Of a stretch of DNA of 6,737 nucleotides, positions 1 through 5,953 are shown piece by piece. The first letter of the stretch is position 1. Every line of letters begins with the position of its first letter. Below the pieces are notes generated by a model. That model was not told the DNA's origin. It did not search any database and saw only the letters and a list, made by a program, of their open reading frames with translations. The position numbers and the translations under genes were made by a program. The DNA is from JASFJH01 sp050117725 (GTDB taxonomy: Bacteria > Pseudomonadota > Gammaproteobacteria > AKS1), in contig JASFME010000127.1 in NCBI GenBank assembly GCA_050117725.1, positions 1 through 6,737 of the forward strand. Direction: 5' to 3'.

Positions 1-547
1 TCTCGATGTGGGTTGCGGCGGTGGTATCCTCAGTGAAAGCATGGCCGCCAGGGGTGCCCGGGTGAGCGGAATCGATATGGGTGAGGCACCGCTTTCGGTG
101 GCCAAACTGCATCTGCTGGAAAGTGGCAAACAGGTCGATTACCGCCAGACCACGGCCGAGGCCCTGGCCGCGGAGAAGCCCGGGCAGTTCGACGTTGTCA
201 CCTGCATGGAGATGCTCGAGCACGTCCCCGACCCGGCCTCGGTGATCAAGGCCTGCGCGGCGCTGGTCAAACCCGGTGGTCACGTGTTTTTCTCTACCAT
301 CAACCGCAATCCCAAATCCTATCTGTTTGCGATTATCGGCGCGGAATACCTGTTACAGATGTTGCCGAAAGGCACGCATGACTATGCCAGGTTCATCACC
401 CCGGCCGAACTCGCCAGCTGGATCCGCAGCGCCGGGCTGGAGTTGCAGGACCTGACCGGCATGAGCTACAACCCGCTTACCAAGCAATACCGGCTGGGCA
501 AGGACACCGATGTGAATTACCTCATGGCCTGTGAAAAGGCTGTCTGA
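1..547 (+). CDS. ubiG: Ubiquinone biosynthesis O-methyltransferase UbiG (5' end cut off by window)
   Basis: UbiG is the SAM-dependent methyltransferase that carries out both O-methylation steps of ubiquinone synthesis, acting in the cytoplasm or at the membrane-associated Ubi complex. The reading frame is open from base 2, so the gene starts outside the window; compared with E. coli UbiG about 60 N-terminal residues are missing. The visible part begins with the SAM-binding motif I (LDVGCGGG) at once, followed by an acidic-loop segment (GIDMGEAPL), the family block TCMEMLEHVPDP, then VKPGGHVFFSTINRN, the PKGTHDYARFI segment and a C-terminal DVNYLMA. These blocks match UbiG closely along the whole remaining length, so orthology is very likely. 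It ends in TGA six bases before the ATG of the phosphatase gene, which suggests co-transcription. Nothing in the visible part is disrupted. Confidence 0.96.
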   Translation, partial: LDVGCGGGILSESMAARGARVSGIDMGEAPLSVAKLHLLESGKQVDYRQTTAEALAAEKPGQFDVVTCMEMLEHVPDPASVIKACAALVKPGGHVFFSTINRNPKSYLFAIIGAEYLLQMLPKGTHDYARFITPAELASWIRSAGLELQDLTGMSYNPLTKQYRLGKDTDVNYLMACEKAV

Positions 548-553
548 TAGCCA

Positions 554-1240
554 ATGCCCTCATTCGCGCCACACCTGCGCACCGTCCTGTTCGACCTGGA
601 CGGTACCCTGCTCGACACGGCCCCGGACCTGGCCGAGGCTCTGAATTTTGTGCGCCTCAAGCATGGCCTGGATGCCCTGAGTCATGACATCATCCGGCCT
701 CATGTCTCGCACGGTGCCGCGGCCCTGATAAAGTTCGGTTTCAGCCTCGATGAGCAGGCGCCGGAATACGCATCGCTATACCAGGAATTGCTCGACTATT
801 ACGCGCAAAACCTGGCCTGCCATACCCGTCCTTTTCCCGGTATACACGAGGTTCTGCAGACTATCGAGGGCGCCGGCCTCAACTGGGGGGTCGTGACCAA
901 CAAACCGGAACGCTTTACCCTGCCCCTGCTTGCCGAGCTGGGACTGGCCGAGCGCGCTGCCTGCATCATCTGCGGCGACACACTTGAACAGAAAAAACCC
1001 CACCCCGAACCCTTGCTGTATGCCTGTAAACAGGCCGGCAGTCATTACCGCGAATGCGTCTATATTGGTGATGCGCAACGGGATATCGAGGCCGGGCACA
1101 ATGCCGGCATGCATACCCTGGTCGCCATGTTTGGTTATCTTGGTGAATACGACCGACCGGAACAATGGGGTGCAGAAGGACTCGTGCATGCTGTCGCCGA
1201 CATCATTCCGGCACTCGAACACCTGGTAAAGCCGGCATAA
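554..1240 (+). CDS. mupP: HAD-family phosphatase, probably N-acetylmuramic acid 6-phosphate phosphatase MupP (Gph-like)
   Basis: A 228-residue HAD hydrolase with all four motifs: DLDGT at residues 14-18 (nucleophile D14, acid/base D16), T115 in VVTNKP, K148 in QKKPHPEP, and GDAQRD at 172-177 with D173 and D177. A helical cap domain lies between motifs I and II, as in phosphoglycolate phosphatases. Two points favour MupP over Gph: the gene directly follows ubiG, as mupP does in Pseudomonas, and the C-terminal tail carries a YDRPEQWGA segment resembling the DxPxxWGA tail of Pseudomonas MupP, which I do not recall in E. coli Gph. MupP dephosphorylates MurNAc 6-phosphate in the peptidoglycan recycling bypass that leads to UDP-MurNAc. 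The ATG lies 6 bp after the ubiG stop with no strong Shine-Dalgarno, consistent with translational coupling. A Gph role (2-phosphoglycolate) cannot be excluded from sequence; the partner genes amgK and murU are not in view. Confidence 0.8.
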   Translation: MPSFAPHLRTVLFDLDGTLLDTAPDLAEALNFVRLKHGLDALSHDIIRPHVSHGAAALIKFGFSLDEQAPEYASLYQELLDYYAQNLACHTRPFPGIHEVLQTIEGAGLNWGVVTNKPERFTLPLLAELGLAERAACIICGDTLEQKKPHPEPLLYACKQAGSHYRECVYIGDAQRDIEAGHNAGMHTLVAMFGYLGEYDRPEQWGAEGLVHAVADIIPALEHLVKPA

Positions 1241-1287
1241 ATATCTGCCCGGCCGATATCTTGCTCGATACCATCCATCCCCCCATA

Positions 1288-1315
1288 TTGGTAGAATGCT
1301 GATTATTAGTATAAC
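1288..1315 (+). promoter_or_regulatory. Candidate sigma70-type promoter for rmuC
   Basis: In the 89-bp gap after mupP there is TTGGTA (1288-1293), a 16-bp spacer, and TATAAC (1310-1315). The spacing is acceptable and the -10 box differs from consensus at one base. Transcription would begin near 1321-1323, leaving an untranslated leader of only about 7-9 bases before the GTG of rmuC, so the rmuC message might be nearly leaderless. The region is visibly more AT-rich than the flanking genes. This is inferred from sequence alone, and the -35 box is poor. Confidence 0.4.
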
Positions 1316-1329
1316 TGCACTGGATTACT

Positions 1330-2607
1330 GTGGATCTGACTCAACTTGGCCTCATCATGATTATTGCCCTGCTCTCCATGGCAGCCGGCTACCTGTTCGC
1401 CCACTTCCGGCAACAACGGGAAAACACGGCTCTGCGCGAGCAAAATATCGAATTACGCACAAACCTGGAACACCTTAAATCCAGCCAGCAGGAACAGTCC
1501 GCCAGTTACGAGAAGACCCGGGAACAGCTTAATGCGACCTTCGCCCAGCTTTCCAGCGAGGCCCTGAAACACAACAGCGGCGAATTTTTGAAACTGGCCC
1601 AGGAAAACCTCAAGCAATTCCATCTGACCGCGCAACACGAGCTGGACAAGAAAGAAAAAAACATCGAAACCCTGATCAAACCGATCCGGGATGCGCTCGA
1701 CAAGACCGAAAAACAGATACGCGAGATCGAGGCCGAACGCAAGCAGCACTACGGCTCACTGAGCAAACACCTTGAAAGCATGGCGCAATCCCAGTCGCAG
1801 CTGCAACACGAGACGCGCAACCTGGTACAGGCACTGCGCCGTCCGGAGGTGCGCGGGCAATGGGGCGAGCTGACCCTGAAGCGCCTGGCCGAACTTGCCG
1901 GCATGGTCGAGCATTGCGATTTCTACGAGCAGGAACAAATTACCACCGAACAGGGCCGCATGCGCCCGGACATGGTGATCCGCCTGCCCGACAAGCGTGA
2001 CATTATTGTCGACGTGAAAACCCCGCTCGATGCCTACCTCAACGCGACCGAGGCGACAGACGACGCGCTGCGCGAGCAATACATGGTGCAGCATACGCGC
2101 AATGTACGCGAGCGCGTGCGCGAACTGTCATCAAAGGCCTACTGGGATCATTTCACGGACGCGCCCGATTTCGTCGTGTTGTTTATTCCGGGTGACCAGT
2201 TCCTCAGCGCCGCGCTCGAACGAGACCGGGATTTGCTTGAAGATGCCCTGCGCCAGCAGGTCATGCTTGCCACGCCCACCAGCTTTATCGCCCTGCTACG
2301 TGCCGTGGCCTATGGTTGGCGCCAGGAAGCGCTGGCTGAAAATGCCGATCACATTCGCGCGGTTGGCGAGGAACTCTATGACCGCCTTGCCACGTTTGGC
2401 AAACACCTTGGCAATGTCGGTAGCAGCCTGAACAGCGCCATCGGTCACTTCAACCGTGCGGTAGGTTCCTATGACTCGCGGGTCTTGCCGGGCGCGCGCA
2501 AGTTCAAGGAAATGGGCGTCAGCAGTAAAAAGGCGACAGCCAATATCGAGCAGGTGGAGTCCATCGCCCGGGAACCTGTCGAGAAAAATGATGACACATC
2601 GCTCTAG
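1330..2607 (+). CDS. rmuC: RmuC-family membrane-anchored coiled-coil nuclease-like protein
   Basis: A 425-residue RmuC homologue. In E. coli, RmuC limits recombination at inverted repeats; its biochemical activity is not firmly established. Residues 4-24 form one hydrophobic segment (LTQLGLIMIIALLSMAAGYLF), probably an N-terminal membrane anchor. Residues about 27-168 are charged, alanine/glutamine-rich and predicted coiled coil. The conserved RmuC domain follows: RGQWGE at 175-180, then a PD-(D/E)xK-like core with P213-D214, D228 and K230 in VDVKTP, and the FVVLFIPGDQF block at 281-291. The length is usual for the family. GTG at 1330 was chosen because it keeps the whole membrane segment; ATG at 1357 would cut into it. 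The Shine-Dalgarno is weak (TGGA only). It is separated from mupP by 89 bp with its own candidate promoter and ends 3 bp from the stop of the convergent small gene, leaving no room for a classical terminator between them. Confidence 0.93.
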   Translation: MDLTQLGLIMIIALLSMAAGYLFAHFRQQRENTALREQNIELRTNLEHLKSSQQEQSASYEKTREQLNATFAQLSSEALKHNSGEFLKLAQENLKQFHLTAQHELDKKEKNIETLIKPIRDALDKTEKQIREIEAERKQHYGSLSKHLESMAQSQSQLQHETRNLVQALRRPEVRGQWGELTLKRLAELAGMVEHCDFYEQEQITTEQGRMRPDMVIRLPDKRDIIVDVKTPLDAYLNATEATDDALREQYMVQHTRNVRERVRELSSKAYWDHFTDAPDFVVLFIPGDQFLSAALERDRDLLEDALRQQVMLATPTSFIALLRAVAYGWRQEALAENADHIRAVGEELYDRLATFGKHLGNVGSSLNSAIGHFNRAVGSYDSRVLPGARKFKEMGVSSKKATANIEQVESIAREPVEKNDDTSL

Positions 2608-2610
2608 GCG

Positions 2611-2808
2611 TTATTCAAGGGACTTGCGGATTGCATCACGCGTATCATCATATGCCTCTGCCGCTTCATCCTTGAGCCGGTCACTGACCGTACGTTCGGC
2701 AAACGGATTGCTCAGCAACGGCGCGTCACGACCAATGTTGACGCCGAACCATACGCCCACACCGGCGCCTATCAGCAGACCCACCAACAAGCCATTCAGA
2801 AATTTCAT
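2611..2808 (-). CDS. Small glycine-zipper membrane protein, YtxH-like
   Basis: A 65-residue protein of unknown function. Residues 3-26 are one hydrophobic helix with glycine at 6, 10, 14, 18, 22 and 26, an unbroken GxxxG series, plus G16. Residues about 39-65 form a highly charged, probably amphipathic helix (SDRLKDEAAEAYDDTRDA). This plan, an N-terminal glycine-rich membrane helix with a charged helical tail, recalls the loosely defined YtxH-like small proteins; I do not recognise a specific family. ATG at 2808 is preferred over the GTG just before it because AGGGA sits 7 bases upstream of the ATG. The stop is TAA. It lies opposite in strand to all neighbours, tail-to-tail with rmuC and head-to-head with hpnC. 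The clear Shine-Dalgarno and well-formed membrane helix argue for a real gene rather than a chance frame. Its link to the squalene genes is only positional. Confidence 0.8.
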   Translation of the reverse strand: MKFLNGLLVGLLIGAGVGVWFGVNIGRDAPLLSNPFAERTVSDRLKDEAAEAYDDTRDAIRKSLE

Positions 2809-2815
2809 CACTTGA

Positions 2816-2820
2816 TCCCT
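2816..2820 (-). promoter_or_regulatory. Ribosome binding site of the small minus-strand gene
   Basis: On the minus strand AGGGA lies 7 bases before the ATG at 2808. It decides the start in favour of that ATG over the adjacent in-frame GTG at 2811, and it fills the 15-bp gap between this start and the hpnC start at 2824. Confidence 0.65.
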
Positions 2821-2823
2821 CGT

Positions 2824-3717
2824 ATGGATAATTACTCACGCATGTCCGGGTCCGTACCGGCTGCTTACAGGCACTGTAACACCCTGGCCCAGCAACATTA
2901 TGAAAACTTTCCGGTTGCTTCATGGTTGTTGCCGGCAAGCCTGCGTGAGCCGATTGCGGCAATTTACGCCTTTGCGCGCCAGGCCGATGATTATGCCGAT
3001 GAAGGCGATCTTGATACTGTGACCCGCCTCAACAAACTGGATGAATGTGACCATCTTTTACAGGCGCTAGCAGCTGACAACATCCCGGATGACCCGGTTT
3101 ACATCGCACTGCATGATACGATCCGCCGCTTCGAACTGCCACTCGTTCTGTTTCATGACCTGGTCAGCGCCTTTCGCCAGGATGTTACCACGCATCGTTA
3201 CAACAGCTTTGTCGAGGTGCTGGATTACTGCCGTCGTTCCGCCAACCCGGTCGGCCGATTGTTGCTGCATCTGGCCGGTGTGGCCAGTGAGCAAAATTGC
3301 CGACTGTCCGACAAGGTCTGCAGCGCCCTGCAGCTGATCAATTTCTACCAGGACATTGAGCAGGACTACGAGGAAAATGACCGCATCTACCTCGCCCTCG
3401 ATGAAATGCAGGCCGCCGGTATCGGCGAACAACACATTGCGCAAAAAATCAGCGACCCGGCCATGCGCACATTCATGCAGCAACAATACCGGCGCGCCGG
3501 CCAGATGCTCTGTGAAGGCATGCCGCTGACAAAACATCTCGGCCTGCGCCTGGGCCTGGAAATTCGCGCCACGATACATGGCGGTCTGCGTATCATCGAA
3601 CACCTGATGCAGGCCGAGAATGTGTTTGCCCGGCCACGTCTGCGTAAATCCGACGGGTTACTGATAATTGCACGGACGGTATTCGCCGGCCGTGCTTGCA
3701 GTCAGTTTGACTCATGA
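2824..3717 (+). CDS. hpnC: Hydroxysqualene synthase HpnC
   Basis: A trans-isoprenyl diphosphate synthase of the squalene/phytoene synthase fold, 297 residues from this start. In the HpnCDE pathway HpnC converts presqualene diphosphate to hydroxysqualene. Visible signatures are the HpnC-type N-terminal block HYENFPVASWLLP, then IYAFARQADDYADEGD with the first aspartate-rich motif DDYADE at 55-60, and the second motif DIEQD at 177-181 within INFYQDIEQDY. The C-terminal RPRLRKSDGLL (270-280) is also typical. HpnC rather than HpnD is assigned from the ENFPVASW block and the adjacent, more canonical HpnD. The start is uncertain: a TTG at 2812 would abut the divergent gene, ATG 2824 is the first ATG, and ATG 2842 gives 291 residues that still fit the family; none has a convincing Shine-Dalgarno. 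Any private promoter must lie inside the small minus-strand gene. The second motif is followed by ENDRIYLA, where HpnD reads VRGRIYLP. Confidence 0.92.
   Translation: MDNYSRMSGSVPAAYRHCNTLAQQHYENFPVASWLLPASLREPIAAIYAFARQADDYADEGDLDTVTRLNKLDECDHLLQALAADNIPDDPVYIALHDTIRRFELPLVLFHDLVSAFRQDVTTHRYNSFVEVLDYCRRSANPVGRLLLHLAGVASEQNCRLSDKVCSALQLINFYQDIEQDYEENDRIYLALDEMQAAGIGEQHIAQKISDPAMRTFMQQQYRRAGQMLCEGMPLTKHLGLRLGLEIRATIHGGLRIIEHLMQAENVFARPRLRKSDGLLIIARTVFAGRACSQFDS
2865..2879. repeat. Short perfect inverted repeat at the start of hpnC
   Basis: TTACAG, 3 bases, CTGTAA: two perfect 6-bp arms. It lies inside the hpnC coding region, 57 bp upstream of the minus-strand start codon, where an operator for the divergent gene could be. 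A repeat of this size is expected by chance about once or twice in a window of this length for any one spacer, so the evidence for function is weak. Confidence 0.2.
3670..3695 (+). other. Potential RNA hairpin near the 3' end of hpnC
   Basis: GCACGG (3670-3675) pairs with CCGTGC (3690-3695); after one A/G mismatch, CGG (3677-3679) pairs with CCG (3686-3688), leaving a 6-base loop. The stem is GC-rich with nine pairs and one mismatch, and ends 20 bases before the hpnC stop codon. No T-run follows, so it is not a typical intrinsic terminator. It could affect mRNA stability or expression between hpnC and hpnD, or simply reflect local GC content. Confidence 0.3.
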
Positions 3718-3750
3718 ATTAGAGTAAAGCCCCGGACACGGCATACACAC

Positions 3751-4620
3751 ATGAACCCCCACGAATATTGCCAGAACAAGGCCGCCCGCAGCGGCTCCAG
3801 TTTCTATTACAGCTTTCTGTTTTTGCCGTTACAGCAACGACGTGCGATTACAGCGCTGTATGCATTCTGCCGTGAAGTCGACGATGTCGTTGACGAGTGC
3901 AGTGATGCCAGCGTGGCACGTAACACGCTGGAATGGTGGCGTAGCGAGCTTGATAACCTGTATGACGGCAAGGCACAGCACCCGGTGACCCGGGCCTTGC
4001 AGGAGGCCCTGCCGCACTATGAGCTGGAACGCGCGCATTTCGAAGAGATCATTGACGGTATGCTCATGGACATCGATCAGCATCGTTACCATAGTTATAC
4101 CGAACTGTCGTTGTATTGTTACCGCGTTGCCTCGGCGGTCGGCCTGCTCGCGGCAGAGATTTTTGGTTACCAGGATAGAAAGACACGCAAATACGCGCAT
4201 GAGCTCGGGCTTGCCTTCCAGCTGACCAATATCATCCGTGATGTACGCGAAGATGCCGTGCGCGGCCGCATCTACCTGCCACTCGAGGAACTGGCACAGT
4301 TCCATGTGACCGAACAGGATATCCTGAATGGTACAGACAGTGAAAACTTCCGTGCCCTGATGCGCTTCCAGGCCGAGCGTGCACATGCACTGTATGCCCA
4401 TGCCTTCGAACTGTTACCCGATGTCGACCGCTATGCACAGCGCAGTGGCATCATCATGGCCGCGATTTATGAAACGCTGCTGCGTGAGATCGAGGCAGAC
4501 GGGCTGGACGTGTTACATCGCCGTACTCACCTGACACCGCTGCGCAAGCTGTGGATTGCCTGGCGCACGAACCGGCGCGAAAAGCGCTGGCACAAACGCT
4601 GGTTATGCAAACAGGCGTAA
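3751..4620 (+). CDS. hpnD: Presqualene diphosphate synthase HpnD
   Basis: A 289-residue squalene/phytoene synthase family enzyme. HpnD condenses two farnesyl diphosphates to presqualene diphosphate, the first step of the HpnCDE route to squalene. The N-terminus RSGSSFYYSFLFLP is typical, followed by LYAFCREVDDVVDE with the Mg-binding first motif DDVVDE at 44-49. Residues 122-140 (YCYRVASAVGLLAAEIFGY) match the first squalene/phytoene synthase signature, and LGLAFQLTNIIRDVRED (152-168) the second, with D164 and D168. RGRIYLP follows at 171-177. All expected catalytic residues are present and the length is normal. The C-terminus is strongly basic (residues 265-288 rich in R, K and W), which may help it sit at the membrane. 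The ATG lies 33 bp after the hpnC stop; there is no good Shine-Dalgarno, but no alternative upstream start is seen. The next gene starts 10 bp after its stop. Confidence 0.95.
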   Translation: MNPHEYCQNKAARSGSSFYYSFLFLPLQQRRAITALYAFCREVDDVVDECSDASVARNTLEWWRSELDNLYDGKAQHPVTRALQEALPHYELERAHFEEIIDGMLMDIDQHRYHSYTELSLYCYRVASAVGLLAAEIFGYQDRKTRKYAHELGLAFQLTNIIRDVREDAVRGRIYLPLEELAQFHVTEQDILNGTDSENFRALMRFQAERAHALYAHAFELLPDVDRYAQRSGIIMAAIYETLLREIEADGLDVLHRRTHLTPLRKLWIAWRTNRREKRWHKRWLCKQA

Positions 4621-4630
4621 TATTGCTGGC

Positions 4631-5953
4631 ATGACGATCGAATCACCCGATATTGCTGTTGTCGGTGCTGGCTGGGCCGGGCTGGCCGCCGCCATTACCC
4701 TCAGTCAGGCCGGTAAATCGGTCACCGTCTACGAATCCGCCCGGCAGGCCGGTGGTCGCGCCCGCTGTGCGCCGTTTGGTTCACTGACGGTGGATAATGG
4801 TCAGCACCTGATGCTCGGCGCCTATACCGAAATGCTGTCATTGCTCAGGCAAATCGGTGTGGACGAAGCCACGGCCTTTGTCCGGCAGTCCCTCGACCTG
4901 CGACTTGCCGATGAACACGGGCAACACAAACGCCTGCACTTGCCACGCCTGCCCTCACCGTTAAACAACCTGACCGGCCTGCTCTCCGCCAGAGGCTTCA
5001 GCTGGACGGAGCGACTCGCAATCATCCGGTTGTTGCGCGGCCTTGCCCGCCGTAACTGGCGGCTTGATACCGATACGAGTGTTGCGCAATTGCTTGCCGG
5101 GCAACCTGCATCCCTTAACCGCTGGCTGTGGTATCCACTGTGCGTGGCCGCACTGAATACGCCACCGGAGCAGGCCTCGGCCCGGAATTTTATCCACACC
5201 CTGCGTGACAGTTTCGCCGGCGATGCTGACCACACCGATTTATTATTCAGTCGCCAGTCACTTGGCCGGCTGTTTGCCCGGCCGGCAATGGAATACATCG
5301 AACAACACGGTGGGCACGTCAAATTATCGCAACGCATTGATACACTGCAGATCAACGGGAATAGTATGTTCGGGCTGCAGCATGCTGATGGCGAGATCCA
5401 CAGCAAGCAGGTCATTCTTGCCACACCGCATCAGCGAACTCATGATCTGCTGGCGCCACACCAGGTCCTGTATGACATCAGTGATGCGCTGGCCAGGATC
5501 ACCTCGCAGCCAATCTGCACGGTGTACCTGCAATACCCGGCACAGACCCGGCTTGCCGCAGCCATGCAGGGTTTGATCGGCACGGTATCACAGTGGGTGT
5601 TTGATCGACGCCTGTGTGATCAACCCGGGCTCATGGCCGTCGTGATCAGTGCCGAAGGCCCTCATATGAAACTCGACAATACGTCGCTGGCTGAACTCGT
5701 CAGCGATGAACTCGCGCACCAGTATCCGCACTGGCCAGCTCCTGAACACAGCCTGGTCATTCGTGAAAAGCGCGCCACCTTTGCCTGTCGCACGGGCATC
5801 GATGCATTGCGCCCGGCCAACCGCACACCGGTGCGCGGCCTGTGGCTCGCCGGTGATTACACGAATACGGGTTACCCGGCAACGCTCGAAGGTGCCCTGC
5901 GTAGTGGGGTACAATGCGCCAGCGAGATCCTCACTGCACAGGAAGAAGACTAG
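4631..5953 (+). CDS. hpnE: Hydroxysqualene dehydroxylase HpnE (FAD-dependent amine oxidase superfamily)
   Basis: HpnE reduces hydroxysqualene to squalene, the last step of the HpnCDE pathway, and is a flavoprotein related to phytoene desaturases and amine oxidases. From ATG 4631 the protein has 440 residues. The N-terminal Rossmann motif is VVGAGWAGLAAAI with G12, G14 and G17; E35 ends the second strand as the expected ribose-binding acid; GGRAR (41-45) and DNGQHLMLG (55-63) follow as in the family. The C-terminal FAD motif is LAGDYTNTGYPATLEGALRSG with A407-G408-D409 and TGYPAT at 413-418, a close match to other HpnE proteins. An in-frame TTG at 4556 would extend the gene into hpnD with a non-family sequence, so ATG 4631, 10 bp after the hpnD stop, is preferred. 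The Shine-Dalgarno is weak, so coupling to hpnD is likely. The end overlaps the ribosome binding site of yciK. Confidence 0.95.
   Translation: MTIESPDIAVVGAGWAGLAAAITLSQAGKSVTVYESARQAGGRARCAPFGSLTVDNGQHLMLGAYTEMLSLLRQIGVDEATAFVRQSLDLRLADEHGQHKRLHLPRLPSPLNNLTGLLSARGFSWTERLAIIRLLRGLARRNWRLDTDTSVAQLLAGQPASLNRWLWYPLCVAALNTPPEQASARNFIHTLRDSFAGDADHTDLLFSRQSLGRLFARPAMEYIEQHGGHVKLSQRIDTLQINGNSMFGLQHADGEIHSKQVILATPHQRTHDLLAPHQVLYDISDALARITSQPICTVYLQYPAQTRLAAAMQGLIGTVSQWVFDRRLCDQPGLMAVVISAEGPHMKLDNTSLAELVSDELAHQYPHWPAPEHSLVIREKRATFACRTGIDALRPANRTPVRGLWLAGDYTNTGYPATLEGALRSGVQCASEILTAQEED
5940..5945 (+). promoter_or_regulatory. Ribosome binding site of yciK inside the end of hpnE
   Basis: AGGAAG lies 8 bases before the ATG at 5954 and is made from the last codons of hpnE (encoding QEED). 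The hpnE stop TAG directly abuts the yciK ATG. It is the strongest plus-strand Shine-Dalgarno I see in the window and indicates that yciK is translated from the hpnE message. Confidence 0.7.

Noticed and set aside
776..1222. 148-residue minus-strand frame opposite mupP
   Set aside because: The HAD motifs on the plus strand explain the coding signal; this frame has no recognisable feature.
1241..1260. ATATC...GATAT inverted repeat after mupP as a terminator
   Set aside because: Only a 5-bp AT-rich stem and no T-run, so not a credible intrinsic terminator.
2471..2815. 114-residue plus-strand frame covering the end of rmuC and the small minus-strand gene
   Set aside because: Arg/Ser/Pro-rich with no motif; it would overlap rmuC out of frame, whereas the minus-strand frame has a ribosome binding site and a clean membrane helix.
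3067..3603. 178-residue open frame on the minus strand opposite hpnC
   Set aside because: Same reason: a shadow of the conserved coding strand with no motif.
3694..3728. Possible promoter before hpnD
   Set aside because: TTGCAG and TAGAGT-like boxes match consensus too poorly, and spacing to hpnC favours co-transcription.
3829..4401. 190-residue open frame on the minus strand opposite hpnD
   Set aside because: It mirrors conserved hpnD codons, has no domain and no ribosome binding site.
4556..4630. Upstream TTG start for hpnE
   Set aside because: It would add 25 residues unlike the family and overlap hpnD; ATG 4631 starts right before the FAD-binding strand as expected.
5264..5283. GGCCGG...CCGGCC inverted repeat inside hpnE
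   Set aside because: Short GC-only arms in a GC-rich coding region; it follows from Ala/Gly/Arg codons and needs no other explanation.
4822..5424. 200-residue open frame on the minus strand opposite hpnE
   Set aside because: It is opposite a strongly conserved hpnE, has odd composition (many Ser, Arg, Cys) and no recognisable domain; a shadow frame.
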